A stretch of 64,000 nucleotides of DNA from CAZDCD01 sp964503885 (GCA_964503885.1 CAZDCD010000019.1:1-64000); one strand, 5' to 3'. Positions 16,485 to 26,630 are shown, numbered from the stretch's first letter. Made by a program: numbers and translations. Notes: generated by a model not told the origin, from the letters alone.

Positions 16485-19255
16485 ATGGTAGAAAACAACA
16501 AATCAAATGTTGATGAACAACAAGAGGAAATGATTGATAATCAGGTGAATGCGGAATCTGATCAGGCTGAAACGAAGAGCGAGGTATCGGGCAACAACGA
16601 AGATGCCGAAAATACTAACGATTCGGAGATTACTCCGGAAGAGAAAGCGGAGAACATAGAAGAACAGGCCGGGGCTGAGAAGCAATCCGAAGTAGGTTCA
16701 GGAACTGAACAAGAAGAACAGGCCAAGGCTGAGAAGCAATCCGAAGTAGGTTCAGGAACTGAACAAGAAGAACAGGCCAAGGCTGAGAAGCAATCCGAAG
16801 TAGGTTCAGGAACTGAACAAGAAGAACAGGCCGGGNNNNNNNNNNNNNNNNNNNNNNNNNNNNNNNNNNNNNNNNNNNNNNNNNNNNNNNNNNNNNNNNN
16901 NNNNNNNNNNNNNNNNNNNNNNNNNNNNNNNNNNNCGGGGCTGAGAAGCAATCCGAAGTAGGTTCAGGAACTGAACAAGAAGAACAGGCCGGGGCTGAGA
17001 AGCAATCCGTAGTAGATTCAGGAACTGAACAAGAAGAACAGGCCAAGGCTGAGAAGGAATCAGAAGTAGATTCAGGAACTGAACAAGAAGAACAGGCCGG
17101 GGCTGAGAAGGAATCAGAAGTAGATTCAGGAACTGAACAAGAAGAACAGGCCGGGGCTGAGAAGCAATCCGAAATAGGTCCGGGAACTGAACAAGAAGAA
17201 CAGGCCGAAACTGTTGATGAAACTGTAGAACCGGCATCCGCAGAGCCCGGCGGGGATGCCATAAATGCCGGTGATGAAACCGCCGGCCCATCCGAAGTTT
17301 CAGAAGAGACCGTTCAGGTTGAAGAGGTTACTGAGACTGCGGAAAAAAAGAAAACCACTGAAAAAAAGACCACTGCCAGAAAAAGAAGCGGCAGTGCAAT
17401 AAAAAAATCATCTGCTGCAAAATCCCCAGTGGATACACCGGCAGCGGACGGTGAATTTGACTGGAATGCATACAGTGATGACCAGGACCTTTACAAAGAC
17501 GGTCAGCGCGAAGAGTACGAAAAATTGTATGACAAAACTCTTTCAACAGTTGCTGAAAATGAAGTGGTTGAAGGAATAGTATTGTCAATGAACAAGCGCG
17601 AGGTGGTCATTAATATTGGCTATAAATCTGAGGGACTTGTATCATTGAACGAATTCAGGTATAACCCTGAACTGAAGATCGGCGATACGGTTGAAGTGTA
17701 TGTGGAAAGCCAGGAAGATAAGAAAGGCCAGCTTATCCTTTCCCATAAAAAGGCCAGGGCCTTAAAATCATGGGACAGGGTTAACGAATCGCTTGAAAAG
17801 GATGAAATCATCAAAGGGTATATAAAATGCCGCACCAAGGGAGGAATGATCGTCGATGTCTTTGGTATAGAAGCGTTTTTACCGGGTTCGCAGATCGATG
17901 TCAAGCCCATTCGCGATTACGATATTTATGTGGGCAAAACCATGGAATTCAAGGTCGTTAAAATCAACCATGAATTCAAAAATGTGGTTGTATCGCATAA
18001 AGCGCTCATAGAAGCAGAGCTGGAACAACAAAAGAAAGAAATTATTGCCAGACTCGAGAAAGGACAGATTCTTGAGGGAACGGTAAAAAATATTACATCA
18101 TACGGGGTATTTATCGATCTCGGAGGAGTAGACGGATTGATACACATCACGGATCTTTCATGGGGAAGGGTGAACCATCCTGAAGAGATCGTTCAGCTGG
18201 ACCAGAAACTGCAGGTAGTTATTCTTGATTTTGATGATGAGAAAAAGAGAATAGCTCTCGGGCTCAAACAGCTCTCGCCGCATCCGTGGGATTCACTCGA
18301 CACAGCACTCAAAATTGGCCATAAAGTAAAAGGAAAAGTTGTGGTGATGGCCGATTATGGCGCGTTTGTTGAAATTGCACCAGGTGTCGAAGGGCTTATC
18401 CATGTTTCTGAAATGTCATGGTCACAGCATTTACGCAGTGCACAGGAATTTCTGAAAGTAGGTGATGAAGTGGAAGCTGTGATCCTTACACTCGATCGCG
18501 AGGAACGAAAGATGTCATTGGGTATGAAGCAATTAAAACCTGATCCATGGGAAAAGATCGAAGAAAAATATGCACTAAATTCAAAACATACTGCGAAAGT
18601 CCGTAATTTTACTAACTTTGGCGTATTCGTTGAAATCGAAGAAGGTGTTGACGGGTTAATTCATATTTCAGATTTGTCCTGGACCAAGAAGATCAAGCAT
18701 CCGGCAGAGTTTACAAACATCGGGGATGAAATTGAGGTAGTGGTGCTTGAAATTGACAAAGACAATCGCAGGCTGAGCCTTGGTCACAAACAACTTGAAG
18801 AAAACCCGTGGGATGTATTTGAAACGATATTCACCGTGGATTCGATCCATGAAGGTACTATCATTGAAGTTAGCGACAAAGGAGCAGTGGTAGCGTTACC
18901 ATACGGTGTTGAAGGTTTTGTAACTCCTAAACATCTTGCCAAGCAAGACGGATCACCTGCAAGGGTTGAGGAGAAGATGGATTTCAAGGTGATTGAGTTT
19001 TCAAAGTCTGCGAAAAAAATTGTTCTTTCACATAGCAGAATATTCGAAGATGAGAGAAAGGCTTCCGGCGATACTGAGAAAAAGCCGGTTTCCTCTGCAG
19101 CCAGAAAAACTCCCAAGAAAGTCAAGCCGAACATAGAAAAGACTACACTCGGGGATATCACAGACCTGGCGGCATTGAAGTCAGAGATGGAGATGCAGGA
19201 AAAAAAGGACAAACAAAAAAAGCAAGAGAAGAAGACAAAAGAAAAAGATAGTTAG
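16485..19255 (+). CDS. rpsA: 30S ribosomal protein S1 with expanded acidic N-terminal repeat (interrupted by assembly gap)
   Basis: S1 binds mRNA and helps 30S initiation, important in phyla without Shine-Dalgarno use. From about 17450 the protein is a standard Bacteroidota S1 with six S1/OB domains, e.g. EGTVKNITSYGVFIDLGGVDGLIHI and KGKVVVMADYGAFVEI, and a Lys-rich tail. The ATG at 16485 opens an acidic extension of about 310 residues made of 18-residue repeats, followed by a Lys/Thr/Ala-rich H1-like linker. The parts before and after the 100-N gap are in different frames. The sequence continuing in each frame encodes the same repeat, so the shift comes from the arbitrary gap length, not a mutation. 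A GTG at 17429 could serve as an internal start but is not needed. Confidence 0.9.
16671..17206 (+). repeat. 54 bp in-frame tandem repeat within rpsA
   Basis: Three complete units precede the gap (16671-16724, 16725-16778, 16779-16832) and five follow it (16937-17206). Each encodes (G/K)AEKQSEVGSGTEQEEQA with minor changes (Glu for Gln, Asp for Gly, one Glu-to-Val). Units near the gap are almost identical, while the downstream ones have diverged, as expected for recent expansion by slippage or unequal recombination. Confidence 0.95.
16836..16935. other. Assembly gap (100 N)
   Basis: Exactly 100 N is the usual placeholder for a gap of unknown size. It falls inside the 54 bp repeat. Joining the flanking units in phase requires a missing length of 50+54m bases (for example 104), never 100. 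Confidence 0.98.
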
Positions 19256-19283
19256 TCATTAAAAATATCTAAAACTTCTCAAT

Positions 19284-19634
19284 ATGGAATTCAAAATTGA
19301 AAAGCGAAGCAATTATACTTTAATTCAGGTATTGGAAGAGAAACTGGATACTCATATTGCTCCCACGCTGAAATCAGAACTGGTTTTGGTATCTGGCAAT
19401 GGTGAGAAGAATATCGTACTTGATTTAAGTAAATGCCGCTACTGTGATTCCTCCGGCCTCAGTGCAATATTGGTAGCAAACCGTTTATGTAAAAATGCAA
19501 ACGGCACTTTTGTACTTACGGGGTTAAGCGATGCTGTTGAAAGACTTATTACTATTTCACAGCTTGATACTGTGCTGAATATTACAAGCTCGGTTGAGGA
19601 GGGAGATAAGCTTATCGCTGAAGCTGAAAAATAG
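19284..19634 (+). CDS. STAS-domain anti-sigma factor antagonist-like protein
   Basis: A 116-residue single STAS domain, like SpoIIAA/RsbV. The switch motif CRYCDSSGLSAILVA contains the serine that kinases phosphorylate in this family, at about residue 57-58. Such proteins bind a partner (anti-sigma factor or kinase) only in the unphosphorylated state. It lies 28 bases after rpsA and just upstream of RNase Z. A dedicated kinase is not adjacent; the SiaB-like kinase at 26.9 kb or an Hpt/phosphatase partner elsewhere may act on it. Confidence 0.85.
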   Translation: MEFKIEKRSNYTLIQVLEEKLDTHIAPTLKSELVLVSGNGEKNIVLDLSKCRYCDSSGLSAILVANRLCKNANGTFVLTGLSDAVERLITISQLDTVLNITSSVEEGDKLIAEAEK

Positions 19635-19644
19635 ATTAAATACT

Positions 19645-20577
19645 ATGTCCTTTTCATTGACGATATTGGGCAGTAGTTCTGCATTGCCCACGTCAGAAAG
19701 ATTTCCCAGTGCTCATGTAGTAAACGTACATGAGCATTTTTTTTTGATTGATTGTGGTGAAGGCACCCAGATGCAACTCAGGAAATACAAAATCAAAATG
19801 GGACGCCTGAACCATATTTTTATAAGCCACCTTCACGGGGACCATATTTTTGGATTGCCGGGCCTGCTATCGTCATTTAATCTCCTGGGACGTAAGGCTG
19901 ACCTGCATATTCACGGGCATGCGGAATTGAAGAATATAATCGATTTTTTTATCCGGTTCTTTGGTAAAGATATGCAATACCGCATCCTGTTTTTTCCCTT
20001 CAAGGCAAGGCGCGATGAATTGGTCTATGAGGATAAGAACCTTACGGTGCACACTATTCCGCTGAAACACAGAGTACCAACCTCGGGATTTTTGTTCATG
20101 GAAAAGGAAAAACCCAGGAACATCAGACCTGAGATGATCGAAGAATACCGGCTTTCGATTCGTGAAATAATAAGGATAAAATCGGGTGAAGATTTTATTT
20201 CACAGGATGGTACGGTTGTCCCAAACTCACGGTTAACATTGCCCCCTTTTAAACCAAGATCATATGCATATTGCACCGATACAATTTATATAAAAAAACT
20301 GGCGGAGTGGGTAAAAGGTGTGGATATACTGTATCATGAAGCTACATTTCTTGAAGAGGATAAAAAGCTTGCCAGAATCACGTTTCATTCCACTGCCGGA
20401 CAGGCTGCAAGTGTTGCCAGAGATGCAGGTGCAGGCAGGCTTCTTATGGGACATTTTTCTTCGAGGTATAAATCAACGGAGTTGTTTGAAGAAGAAGCAA
20501 GAAAAATCTTTCCGGCATCAGAGGCAGTGAACGATGGATCGCATTACAGCATCAGGCAGGAAAGAGCCGGTGTATGA
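19645..20577 (+). CDS. rnz: Ribonuclease Z
   Basis: RNase Z cleaves the 3' trailer from tRNA precursors lacking encoded CCA; both tRNAs in this window lack CCA. The metallo-beta-lactamase core is visible: GSSSALPTSERFPSA, ID(C)GEGTQMQLRKYK, the metal site SHLHGDHIFGLPGL, YHEATF, and FHSTAGQAASVARDAGA. The length is about 310 residues. The frame is open to 19594, inside the STAS gene, but the family start MSFSLTILGSSSA fits ATG at 19645, 11 bases after the STAS stop. Confidence 0.95.
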   Translation: MSFSLTILGSSSALPTSERFPSAHVVNVHEHFFLIDCGEGTQMQLRKYKIKMGRLNHIFISHLHGDHIFGLPGLLSSFNLLGRKADLHIHGHAELKNIIDFFIRFFGKDMQYRILFFPFKARRDELVYEDKNLTVHTIPLKHRVPTSGFLFMEKEKPRNIRPEMIEEYRLSIREIIRIKSGEDFISQDGTVVPNSRLTLPPFKPRSYAYCTDTIYIKKLAEWVKGVDILYHEATFLEEDKKLARITFHSTAGQAASVARDAGAGRLLMGHFSSRYKSTELFEEEARKIFPASEAVNDGSHYSIRQERAGV

Positions 20578-20647
20578 TAACCGGAAATTCGTGAAGCCAA
20601 TTTACAGATTAATGGTATCTTTGGAGCTTAAATTTTAATATTACCAC

Positions 20648-22177
20648 GTGCAGGAAAAGATCATCATTTTGGATTTCGGCTCGCAGTACACGCAACTCAT
20701 TGCCAGGCGTGTAAGAGAACTTAATGTATATTGTGAAATACATCCGTTCAATAATATTCCGGGTCCTGATGATTCGGTCAAAGGCTATATTTTATCCGGT
20801 AGCCCTTCATCTGTGCGGGAGAAAAAGGCACCGATACCGGCGTTGGATGGTATTAAGGGGAAAAGGCCTATTCTTGGAATTTGTTATGGCGCCCAATTTC
20901 TTGCGCAATTTTATGGCGGTGAGGTTTTGCCTTCAAAGCATCGTGAATATGGTAGGGCAAATCTTGAAAAATTCGATAGAAATTCGGAACTGTTCACCGG
21001 GTTGTCAGACAACACGCAGGTATGGATGTCGCATGGCGACACCATTGCACGGATACCATCAGCATACAAAATAATAGGGAGCACACGTGATGTAAAAGTC
21101 GGGGCATTCAGGATTGAGGATGAACAAACTTACGGTATTCAGTTTCACCCCGAAGTTTACCATACCACCGAGGGATCCCGGGTGCTGTTTAACTTTGTCG
21201 TAAGTATATGCCGGTGTTCGCAAAACTGGACTCCCACATCATTCATTGAATCAACCGTGGCCGAATTAAAAGGCAGGATAGGAAACGACAGAGTGGTTCT
21301 CGGGTTATCGGGAGGTGTCGACTCATCGGTGGCAGCAGTTTTACTGAATAAGGCGGTAGGCCCGAACCTGACTTGTATTTTCGTCGACAACGGATTGCTG
21401 AGAAAGAATGAGTATGAGAAAGTGATCAATTCATACCAGCATATGGGACTAAATGTCATCGGAATTAATGCGGGGAAAGACTTTTTAAGCCAGCTGAGAG
21501 GGGTAAGTGAACCTGAAAAAAAACGCAAAATTATCGGTAAGGTTTTCATTGATATCTTCGAGAGAGAGGCAAGAAAAATCAAAGAGGTAAAGTGGCTTGC
21601 ACAGGGAACGATATACCCCGATGTCATTGAATCGGTTTCTGTTAATGGTCCTTCTGCCACCATAAAATCGCATCATAATGTGGGCGGATTGCCTGGAAAA
21701 ATGAATCTGAAAGTAGTTGAGCCGCTAAAATTGCTGTTTAAAGATGAAGTGAGGAAAGTTGGAAAAGCACTTAATATCGATAGCATAATATTGAGCAGGC
21801 ATCCTTTTCCGGGTCCGGGACTCGCGATAAGAATACTGGGCGATATCACCGAACAGAAAGTTGCCCTGTTGCAGGAGGTTGATGATATATATGTTGAAGG
21901 GTTAAAAGAGTATGATCTCTACGACAAGATCTGGCAGGCGGCTGCTGTTTTACTGCCGGTTCAGTCGGTAGGGGTAATGGGCGATGAAAGAACTTACGAA
22001 AATGTGGTTGCCCTCAGGGCAGTTACATCCACCGATGGCATGACGGCCGACTGGGCACAGCTGCCTTACGATTTCCTGGCCGGCATTTCAAACAGAATAA
22101 TCAACAACGTTAAGGGCATCAACAGGGTTGTATACGACATTAGTTCCAAACCGCCGGCAACAATTGAATGGGAGTGA
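20648..22177 (+). CDS. guaA: GMP synthase (glutamine-hydrolysing)
   Basis: GuaA aminates XMP to GMP. The 509-residue protein has a class I amidotransferase domain with Cys79 (GICYGAQF), His167 and Glu169 (QFHPEV), then an ATP pyrophosphatase domain with the P-loop SGGVDSS at 221-227, and the dimerisation domain with HPFPGPGLAIR. The start is GTG at 20648. Length is typical of bacterial GuaA. Confidence 0.97.
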   Translation: MQEKIIILDFGSQYTQLIARRVRELNVYCEIHPFNNIPGPDDSVKGYILSGSPSSVREKKAPIPALDGIKGKRPILGICYGAQFLAQFYGGEVLPSKHREYGRANLEKFDRNSELFTGLSDNTQVWMSHGDTIARIPSAYKIIGSTRDVKVGAFRIEDEQTYGIQFHPEVYHTTEGSRVLFNFVVSICRCSQNWTPTSFIESTVAELKGRIGNDRVVLGLSGGVDSSVAAVLLNKAVGPNLTCIFVDNGLLRKNEYEKVINSYQHMGLNVIGINAGKDFLSQLRGVSEPEKKRKIIGKVFIDIFEREARKIKEVKWLAQGTIYPDVIESVSVNGPSATIKSHHNVGGLPGKMNLKVVEPLKLLFKDEVRKVGKALNIDSIILSRHPFPGPGLAIRILGDITEQKVALLQEVDDIYVEGLKEYDLYDKIWQAAAVLLPVQSVGVMGDERTYENVVALRAVTSTDGMTADWAQLPYDFLAGISNRIINNVKGINRVVYDISSKPPATIEWE

Positions 22178-22255
22178 TTTTAAACAATTCAGTTTTTTTC
22201 TAGGGCTATTTGGCAAAAATGATTAACTTTTGGCATCAAAAAAAAATCAGAATCA

Positions 22256-22639
22256 ATGGAAAAACTTGATATTAAAGCCGGCAAATTAACCCCGCAGGTA
22301 ACTTTTGATCCCGAAAAAAATGTGTTTAGTCTTTCCGGCTCTTCACTTCCAGAAAATGTGCATGATTTTTACAGACCTATTATCCAATGGCTTGACGATT
22401 ATGAAAATCAGCTTGATGCTATTAAAAAACCGTTGCATATAATCATTAAATTTGCCTATTACAATTCGGGTTCCATGAGGTATATTGCCGATATTTTTGG
22501 TAAAATAGCCGGGATCCACAAGAAAGGAATTAATACCATAGTTGACTGGTATTATGAAAAAGAGGATGAATTATTACGGGAAGCCGGACAAGATTTATCA
22601 GAACTTGTCGAACTGAAATTTAATTTTATAACCACCTGA
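22256..22639 (+). CDS. SiaC-family regulatory phosphoprotein (DUF1987), paralogue 1
   Basis: The 127-residue protein belongs to DUF1987, named SiaC after the Pseudomonas Sia system, where SiaC binds and activates a diguanylate cyclase when unphosphorylated. Family marks are TPQVTFDPEKNVFSLSGSSLPENVHDFY, the acceptor region YYNSGSMRYI and the end VDWYYEKEDELLREAGQDLSEL. The acceptor region has NSGS where paralogue 2 has NTSS. It stands alone between guaA and the S41 protease. Confidence 0.85.
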   Translation: MEKLDIKAGKLTPQVTFDPEKNVFSLSGSSLPENVHDFYRPIIQWLDDYENQLDAIKKPLHIIIKFAYYNSGSMRYIADIFGKIAGIHKKGINTIVDWYYEKEDELLREAGQDLSELVELKFNFITT

Positions 22640-22728
22640 TAATTATCCGTATAATTTTCCGTTTTTATAATCCCCAAAACCTTTATTGTATTTCCGGGGT
22701 TTACTAAACTCATTAATAAGACTATTGC

Positions 22729-24330
22729 ATGATGAAGAGATTGAATTATTTTATTGGATTGTTGTTGTTGCTAGCAGGGCCAATTCAGGATGGCATCTCG
22801 CAGGAATTCTATGAATCAGCCTTCAAACTGGGCAGGGTGATTGATTATATCGACAGGTATTATGTCGATTCGGTGAATGAAGATAAACTTGTCGAAGATG
22901 CCCTCAGGAACATGCTGAAAGATCTCGACCCGCATTCTTCCTATATAAGCAGCAAAGAGGTGAAGGAGATGAACGAACCCTTACAGGGAAATTTTGAAGG
23001 CATCGGTATTTCATTCAATATTCTTGACGATACCATTTTTGTGATATCCACAATTTCCGGCGGACCCTCTGAAAGAGTGGGTTTGCAGGCAGGCGACAGG
23101 ATCGTTAAAGTTGACGGCAAAAACGTGGCAGGCATTGGTATTACCACAAACGATGTATTCAGTCTGCTCAGGGGTAATAAAGGAACCAAAGTGAATGTAT
23201 CTATTTTGAGAAGAAAAACTGCCGGTCTGCTTGAGTTTACTATCGTACGTGATAAAATACCTATATATAGTATCGATGCTTCATACAAAATAGGCGATGA
23301 CATCGGATACATAAAACTCAACCGGTTTTCGCTCACTACAATGAGCGAATTTGATTCGGCTATGAAGGCACTTCAGAAAGAGAAAATCAACAGCCTTATT
23401 CTTGACCTTACCGGAAACGGAGGTGGATATCTTGAAATTGCTTTTGAACTGGCCGATGAGTTCTTAAACGACAGAAAACTGATTGTATATACCGAAGGAT
23501 TGCACAGCCCGAAACGGGAATATTTTGCTTCTGAAAACGGAGCCTGGGAAAAAGGCAATCTTGTGGTAATCATCGATGAAGGATCAGCTTCGGCAAGCGA
23601 AATATTAGCCGGTGCAATTCAGGATTGGGACCGTGGAATTATCATCGGCCGCAGGTCATTTGGCAAGGGACTGGTGCAAAAACCCTTTCCGTTGCCGGAT
23701 CAGTCGGAAATCAGACTTACAGTTGCCAGATACTATACACCTACAGGAAGACTGATCCAGAAGCCATACAATAACAGGAAAGATTATGACCTGGATATTC
23801 TGAACAGATATGTTTCGGGTGAGCTCACGAACAAAGACAGCATTCATTTTCCTGATTCGCTGAAATACCGTACCTTGCTGAGATCGAGAACAGTTTATGG
23901 AGGTGGGGGCATCATGCCCGATATTTTTGTCCCCATAGATACTTCATATTTTACCGATTATTACCGTTACCTGATCAGGAGGGGAGTACTCAATCAGTTT
24001 ATTCTTACTTATGTGGATGAAAACAGAGTTTTGCTTAATAGTCAGTTTCCTACATTTAATGCCTTCAGAACTGAGTACACCATTACCCCGGAATTGTTTG
24101 AAAAGCTGGTTGATTATGCAAAATCACAGGATATTGAACCGGTGGAGAAGGATCTGGAAATTTCAGAGGAGCAGCTGAAATTGCTGATGAAGGCCTATAT
24201 AGCACGTGATATTTGGAGCAGCAATGAGTTTTTCCAGATTCTGAACAGCAGTGATAAAAAAGTAACCAGAGCTGTTGATATCATGAAAAACTGGGATAAA
24301 TACCAGTCGGGTTTAGGAAAATCAAGGTAA
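22729..24330 (+). CDS. C-terminal processing peptidase (S41 family)
   Basis: A 533-residue exported protease with a signal peptide (about residues 1-24), an N-terminal region found in CtpA proteins (DLDPHSSYIS), a PDZ domain at about 88-165 (GIGISF, GLQAGDRIVKVDG) and the catalytic core. The Ser/Lys dyad is Ser288 in EGSASASEI and Lys313 in FGKGLVQ, with the 25-residue spacing of E. coli Prc. It probably trims periplasmic proteins. ATG at 22729 is followed directly by a second ATG. Confidence 0.92.
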   Translation: MMKRLNYFIGLLLLLAGPIQDGISQEFYESAFKLGRVIDYIDRYYVDSVNEDKLVEDALRNMLKDLDPHSSYISSKEVKEMNEPLQGNFEGIGISFNILDDTIFVISTISGGPSERVGLQAGDRIVKVDGKNVAGIGITTNDVFSLLRGNKGTKVNVSILRRKTAGLLEFTIVRDKIPIYSIDASYKIGDDIGYIKLNRFSLTTMSEFDSAMKALQKEKINSLILDLTGNGGGYLEIAFELADEFLNDRKLIVYTEGLHSPKREYFASENGAWEKGNLVVIIDEGSASASEILAGAIQDWDRGIIIGRRSFGKGLVQKPFPLPDQSEIRLTVARYYTPTGRLIQKPYNNRKDYDLDILNRYVSGELTNKDSIHFPDSLKYRTLLRSRTVYGGGGIMPDIFVPIDTSYFTDYYRYLIRRGVLNQFILTYVDENRVLLNSQFPTFNAFRTEYTITPELFEKLVDYAKSQDIEPVEKDLEISEEQLKLLMKAYIARDIWSSNEFFQILNSSDKKVTRAVDIMKNWDKYQSGLGKSR

Positions 24331-24356
24331 CTGGAAGATAAGCCTTAAATACCAGT

Positions 24357-24965
24357 ATGCCGATGTTGTTAACATGGTTAGCCAGCCACTTTCTTGAGAT
24401 CATAGCCCTCATCACCGGGCTGTTGTATATCATCTTATCAATCAGGCGCAATATACTCTGCTGGCCTTTTGGTATACTGTCTTCGGGATTATATGTATAT
24501 GTGGTCTACAGATCGGGAATTTTCGCCGATATGGTTCTCTACGGGTATTATATACTTATCGGGTTCTATGGATGGTATCATTGGTTATACGGCAACAACA
24601 ATACAGGTAAAAAAGAACTCAGGATAAAAAAAACAGGGTTGAAGGCAGGTATTCTACTAATCGTTTCAACATCTGTATTGTTTATCTTAATCAGCTATTT
24701 CCTGAAGAATTTCACTACCAGCAATGTTCCTTACTGGGATGCATTTACCACAGCCCTTAGCATCACCGCCACCTGGATGCTGACCCAGAAAATGATCGAA
24801 CATTGGCTCGTATGGGTTGTAGTTGACAGCGTTACAATGGGTTTGTATTCTTATAAAGGATTGTATCCTACAATATTGTTGTACTTTGTATATACTGTAC
24901 TGGCAGTTGTGGGATATGTTGACTGGCAACGTGAATGGAAAAAACAGGAAATACCGGCAGCCTGA
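24357..24965 (+). CDS. pnuC: Nicotinamide riboside/mononucleotide transporter PnuC
   Basis: The 202-residue inner membrane protein has seven to eight predicted helices and the PnuC signature WPFGILSSGLYVYVVYRSGIFADMVLYGYYI, with later WDAFTTALSITATWML and KMIEHWLVWVVVD. PnuC imports nicotinamide riboside by facilitated diffusion, trapped inside by phosphorylation. The next gene, overlapping by 31 bases, encodes an NadR-like kinase, which completes the salvage step. Confidence 0.93.
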   Translation: MPMLLTWLASHFLEIIALITGLLYIILSIRRNILCWPFGILSSGLYVYVVYRSGIFADMVLYGYYILIGFYGWYHWLYGNNNTGKKELRIKKTGLKAGILLIVSTSVLFILISYFLKNFTTSNVPYWDAFTTALSITATWMLTQKMIEHWLVWVVVDSVTMGLYSYKGLYPTILLYFVYTVLAVVGYVDWQREWKKQEIPAA

Positions 24966-25486
24966 TCAGGATTGTCATTACAGGTCCGGAATCAACCGGC
25001 AAAACAGTGCTTGCTGAAAGGCTTGCAAGGCATTACAATGCTCCTTTTATTCCGGAATACGCCAGGGATTATATACAGCAGTTGAACAGGAAATATAATG
25101 TTGAGGACGTGGAAAAAATCGCCTTCAGACAGGTTGAACTCGAGAAGGAATACTCGGAAAAGGCCGATTCTATACTTTTTTACGATACCTACCTGATCAT
25201 TACAAAAATCTGGCTCGAAGTGGTGTTTAAAAAACACCTGGAATGGATCGATGATATGCTAAAAGAAAGGCACATAGATCGTTATCTTTTGTGCTACCCC
25301 GATATTCCATGGGAGGCTGACCCGGTAAGGGAAAACGGTGGCATCATGAGAGAAATTCTGTTTGAGAAATACCGCCTTGAACTTGAATCATATCAATTAT
25401 CTTATAGGATAATTAAAGGTGAAAGCCGGTTTGATCTTGCTGTTGAATCCGTCAATGAACTCATTAATACAACAAGAAATGGCTGA
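24935..25486 (+). CDS. NadR-like ribosylnicotinamide kinase (AAA P-loop ATPase)
   Basis: The 183-residue protein matches the C-terminal kinase part of NadR. It has P-loop GPESTGKTVLAERLA near 16-24, PEYARDYIQ, and a lid region. It lacks the NadR adenylyltransferase and DNA-binding domains, so the likely reaction is phosphorylation of nicotinamide riboside to NMN. ATG at 24935 lies within pnuC; the overlap and the next gene's overlap (8 bases) indicate one operon. Confidence 0.85.
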   Translation: MEKTGNTGSLIRIVITGPESTGKTVLAERLARHYNAPFIPEYARDYIQQLNRKYNVEDVEKIAFRQVELEKEYSEKADSILFYDTYLIITKIWLEVVFKKHLEWIDDMLKERHIDRYLLCYPDIPWEADPVRENGGIMREILFEKYRLELESYQLSYRIIKGESRFDLAVESVNELINTTRNG

Positions 25487-26630
25487 TAACCGAGAAAAAT
25501 ACTTTCGTTTAACTGCAAAAACACTTGGCGGACTGGAGGAGGTTTTAGCAGGGGAACTTAACACTCTGGGTGCTGAGGATGTTCGGGTTTCTCATCGTGC
25601 GGTAACATTTTCCGGCAGCAGGAAGGTATTGTACTGTGCTAATTATTATTGCCGGACCGCAATTAAGATTCTGAAACCTATTTTCGAAGAAAGGATCAGG
25701 AACGACATTCAGTTGTATGATTCCATCCGGTCAATTCCATGGAGTGATATGCTGGATGTAAAGGGGACATTTGCCATCGACAGTGCGATCGCATCGCCCC
25801 TGTTTACCCATTCACTGTATGTGACGCAACGTGTGAAAGATGCAATTGCAGATCAGTTCAGGGATAAATTCGGGACACGGCCCTCGGTGAATACTGATGA
25901 TCCCGATCTGAGGATCAATATTCATATTGCGAATGATCAGCTGATAACCTCACTCGACAGCTCCGGTGAATCGTTGCATAAAAGAGGGTATCGCCTGGAG
26001 CAGGGACCGGCACCGCTGAACGAAGTGCTTGCTGCAGGCCTCATTTTGCTGAGCGGATGGAAGGGAAATACCAATTTTACAGACCCGATGTGCGGATCAG
26101 GCACTTTGCCCATTGAGGCGGCACTGATTGCATACAACATTCCACCGGGAGTATATCGGAAAGCTTTTGCATTTGAGAAATGGGCCGATTTTGATGAACA
26201 GCTCTTTGATCAGATAACCGGAGCACATATCGAGAATAAAAAGATTGAATTTTTAGTTACCGGTTCTGATATTTCTGAACGATCCGTTTCCAATGCCAAA
26301 CGAAATGCTAAAAATGCATTTCTCGAAAATAAAATAGCACTATCCAGAGCGTCAATCGAGGAAACGAAACCACCCGAAGGAGGGGGCATTGCCATTATTA
26401 ATCCCCCTTATGGCAAGAGGCTGAAAACCTTCGAGATCGAAGCGTTCTACAAACGCCTTGGCGATGCCCTGAAGAAAAAATATGCGGGTTATGAAGTATG
26501 GGTATTTACGGCAAATAAGGAGGCCCTGAAACACCTGGGTTTAAGAACTGCCAGGCGTCTGACACTTTATAACGGCCCTCTTGAGTGTAAATACCATAAA
26601 TACGAAATGTTCAGCGGAACGCGAAATTAA
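25479..26630 (+). CDS. THUMP-domain rRNA/tRNA methyltransferase (RlmL N-terminal-like)
   Basis: This SAM-dependent methyltransferase of 383 residues has an N-terminal ferredoxin-like and THUMP region (FRLTAKTLGGLEEVLAGEL), then a Rossmann domain with DPMCGSGTLPIEAAL and the catalytic NPPYGKRL motif that marks N2-guanine methylation. It resembles the RlmL N-terminal half (23S rRNA G2445) and Bacillus YpsC. ATG at 25479 overlaps the kinase gene by 8 bases; a longer frame to 25419 exists but would overlap 68 bases and adds unconserved residues. Confidence 0.88.
   Translation: MADNREKYFRLTAKTLGGLEEVLAGELNTLGAEDVRVSHRAVTFSGSRKVLYCANYYCRTAIKILKPIFEERIRNDIQLYDSIRSIPWSDMLDVKGTFAIDSAIASPLFTHSLYVTQRVKDAIADQFRDKFGTRPSVNTDDPDLRINIHIANDQLITSLDSSGESLHKRGYRLEQGPAPLNEVLAAGLILLSGWKGNTNFTDPMCGSGTLPIEAALIAYNIPPGVYRKAFAFEKWADFDEQLFDQITGAHIENKKIEFLVTGSDISERSVSNAKRNAKNAFLENKIALSRASIEETKPPEGGGIAIINPPYGKRLKTFEIEAFYKRLGDALKKKYAGYEVWVFTANKEALKHLGLRTARRLTLYNGPLECKYHKYEMFSGTRN

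Noticed and set aside
16671..17206. CRISPR-like direct repeats
   Set aside because: Units are contiguous 54 bp copies without unique spacers and encode an 18-residue protein repeat in frame.
16562..17291. Long minus-strand frames with repeated SCSVPEPTSDCFSA-like sequence opposite the rpsA repeats
   Set aside because: They are antisense translations of the 54 bp repeat, held open by the repeat periodicity and by the N run. The plus strand continues into the S1 core and explains the region.
16485..17428. rpsA as a pseudogene split by a frameshift
   Set aside because: The phase difference is fully explained by a 100-base placeholder gap inside a 54 bp repeat.
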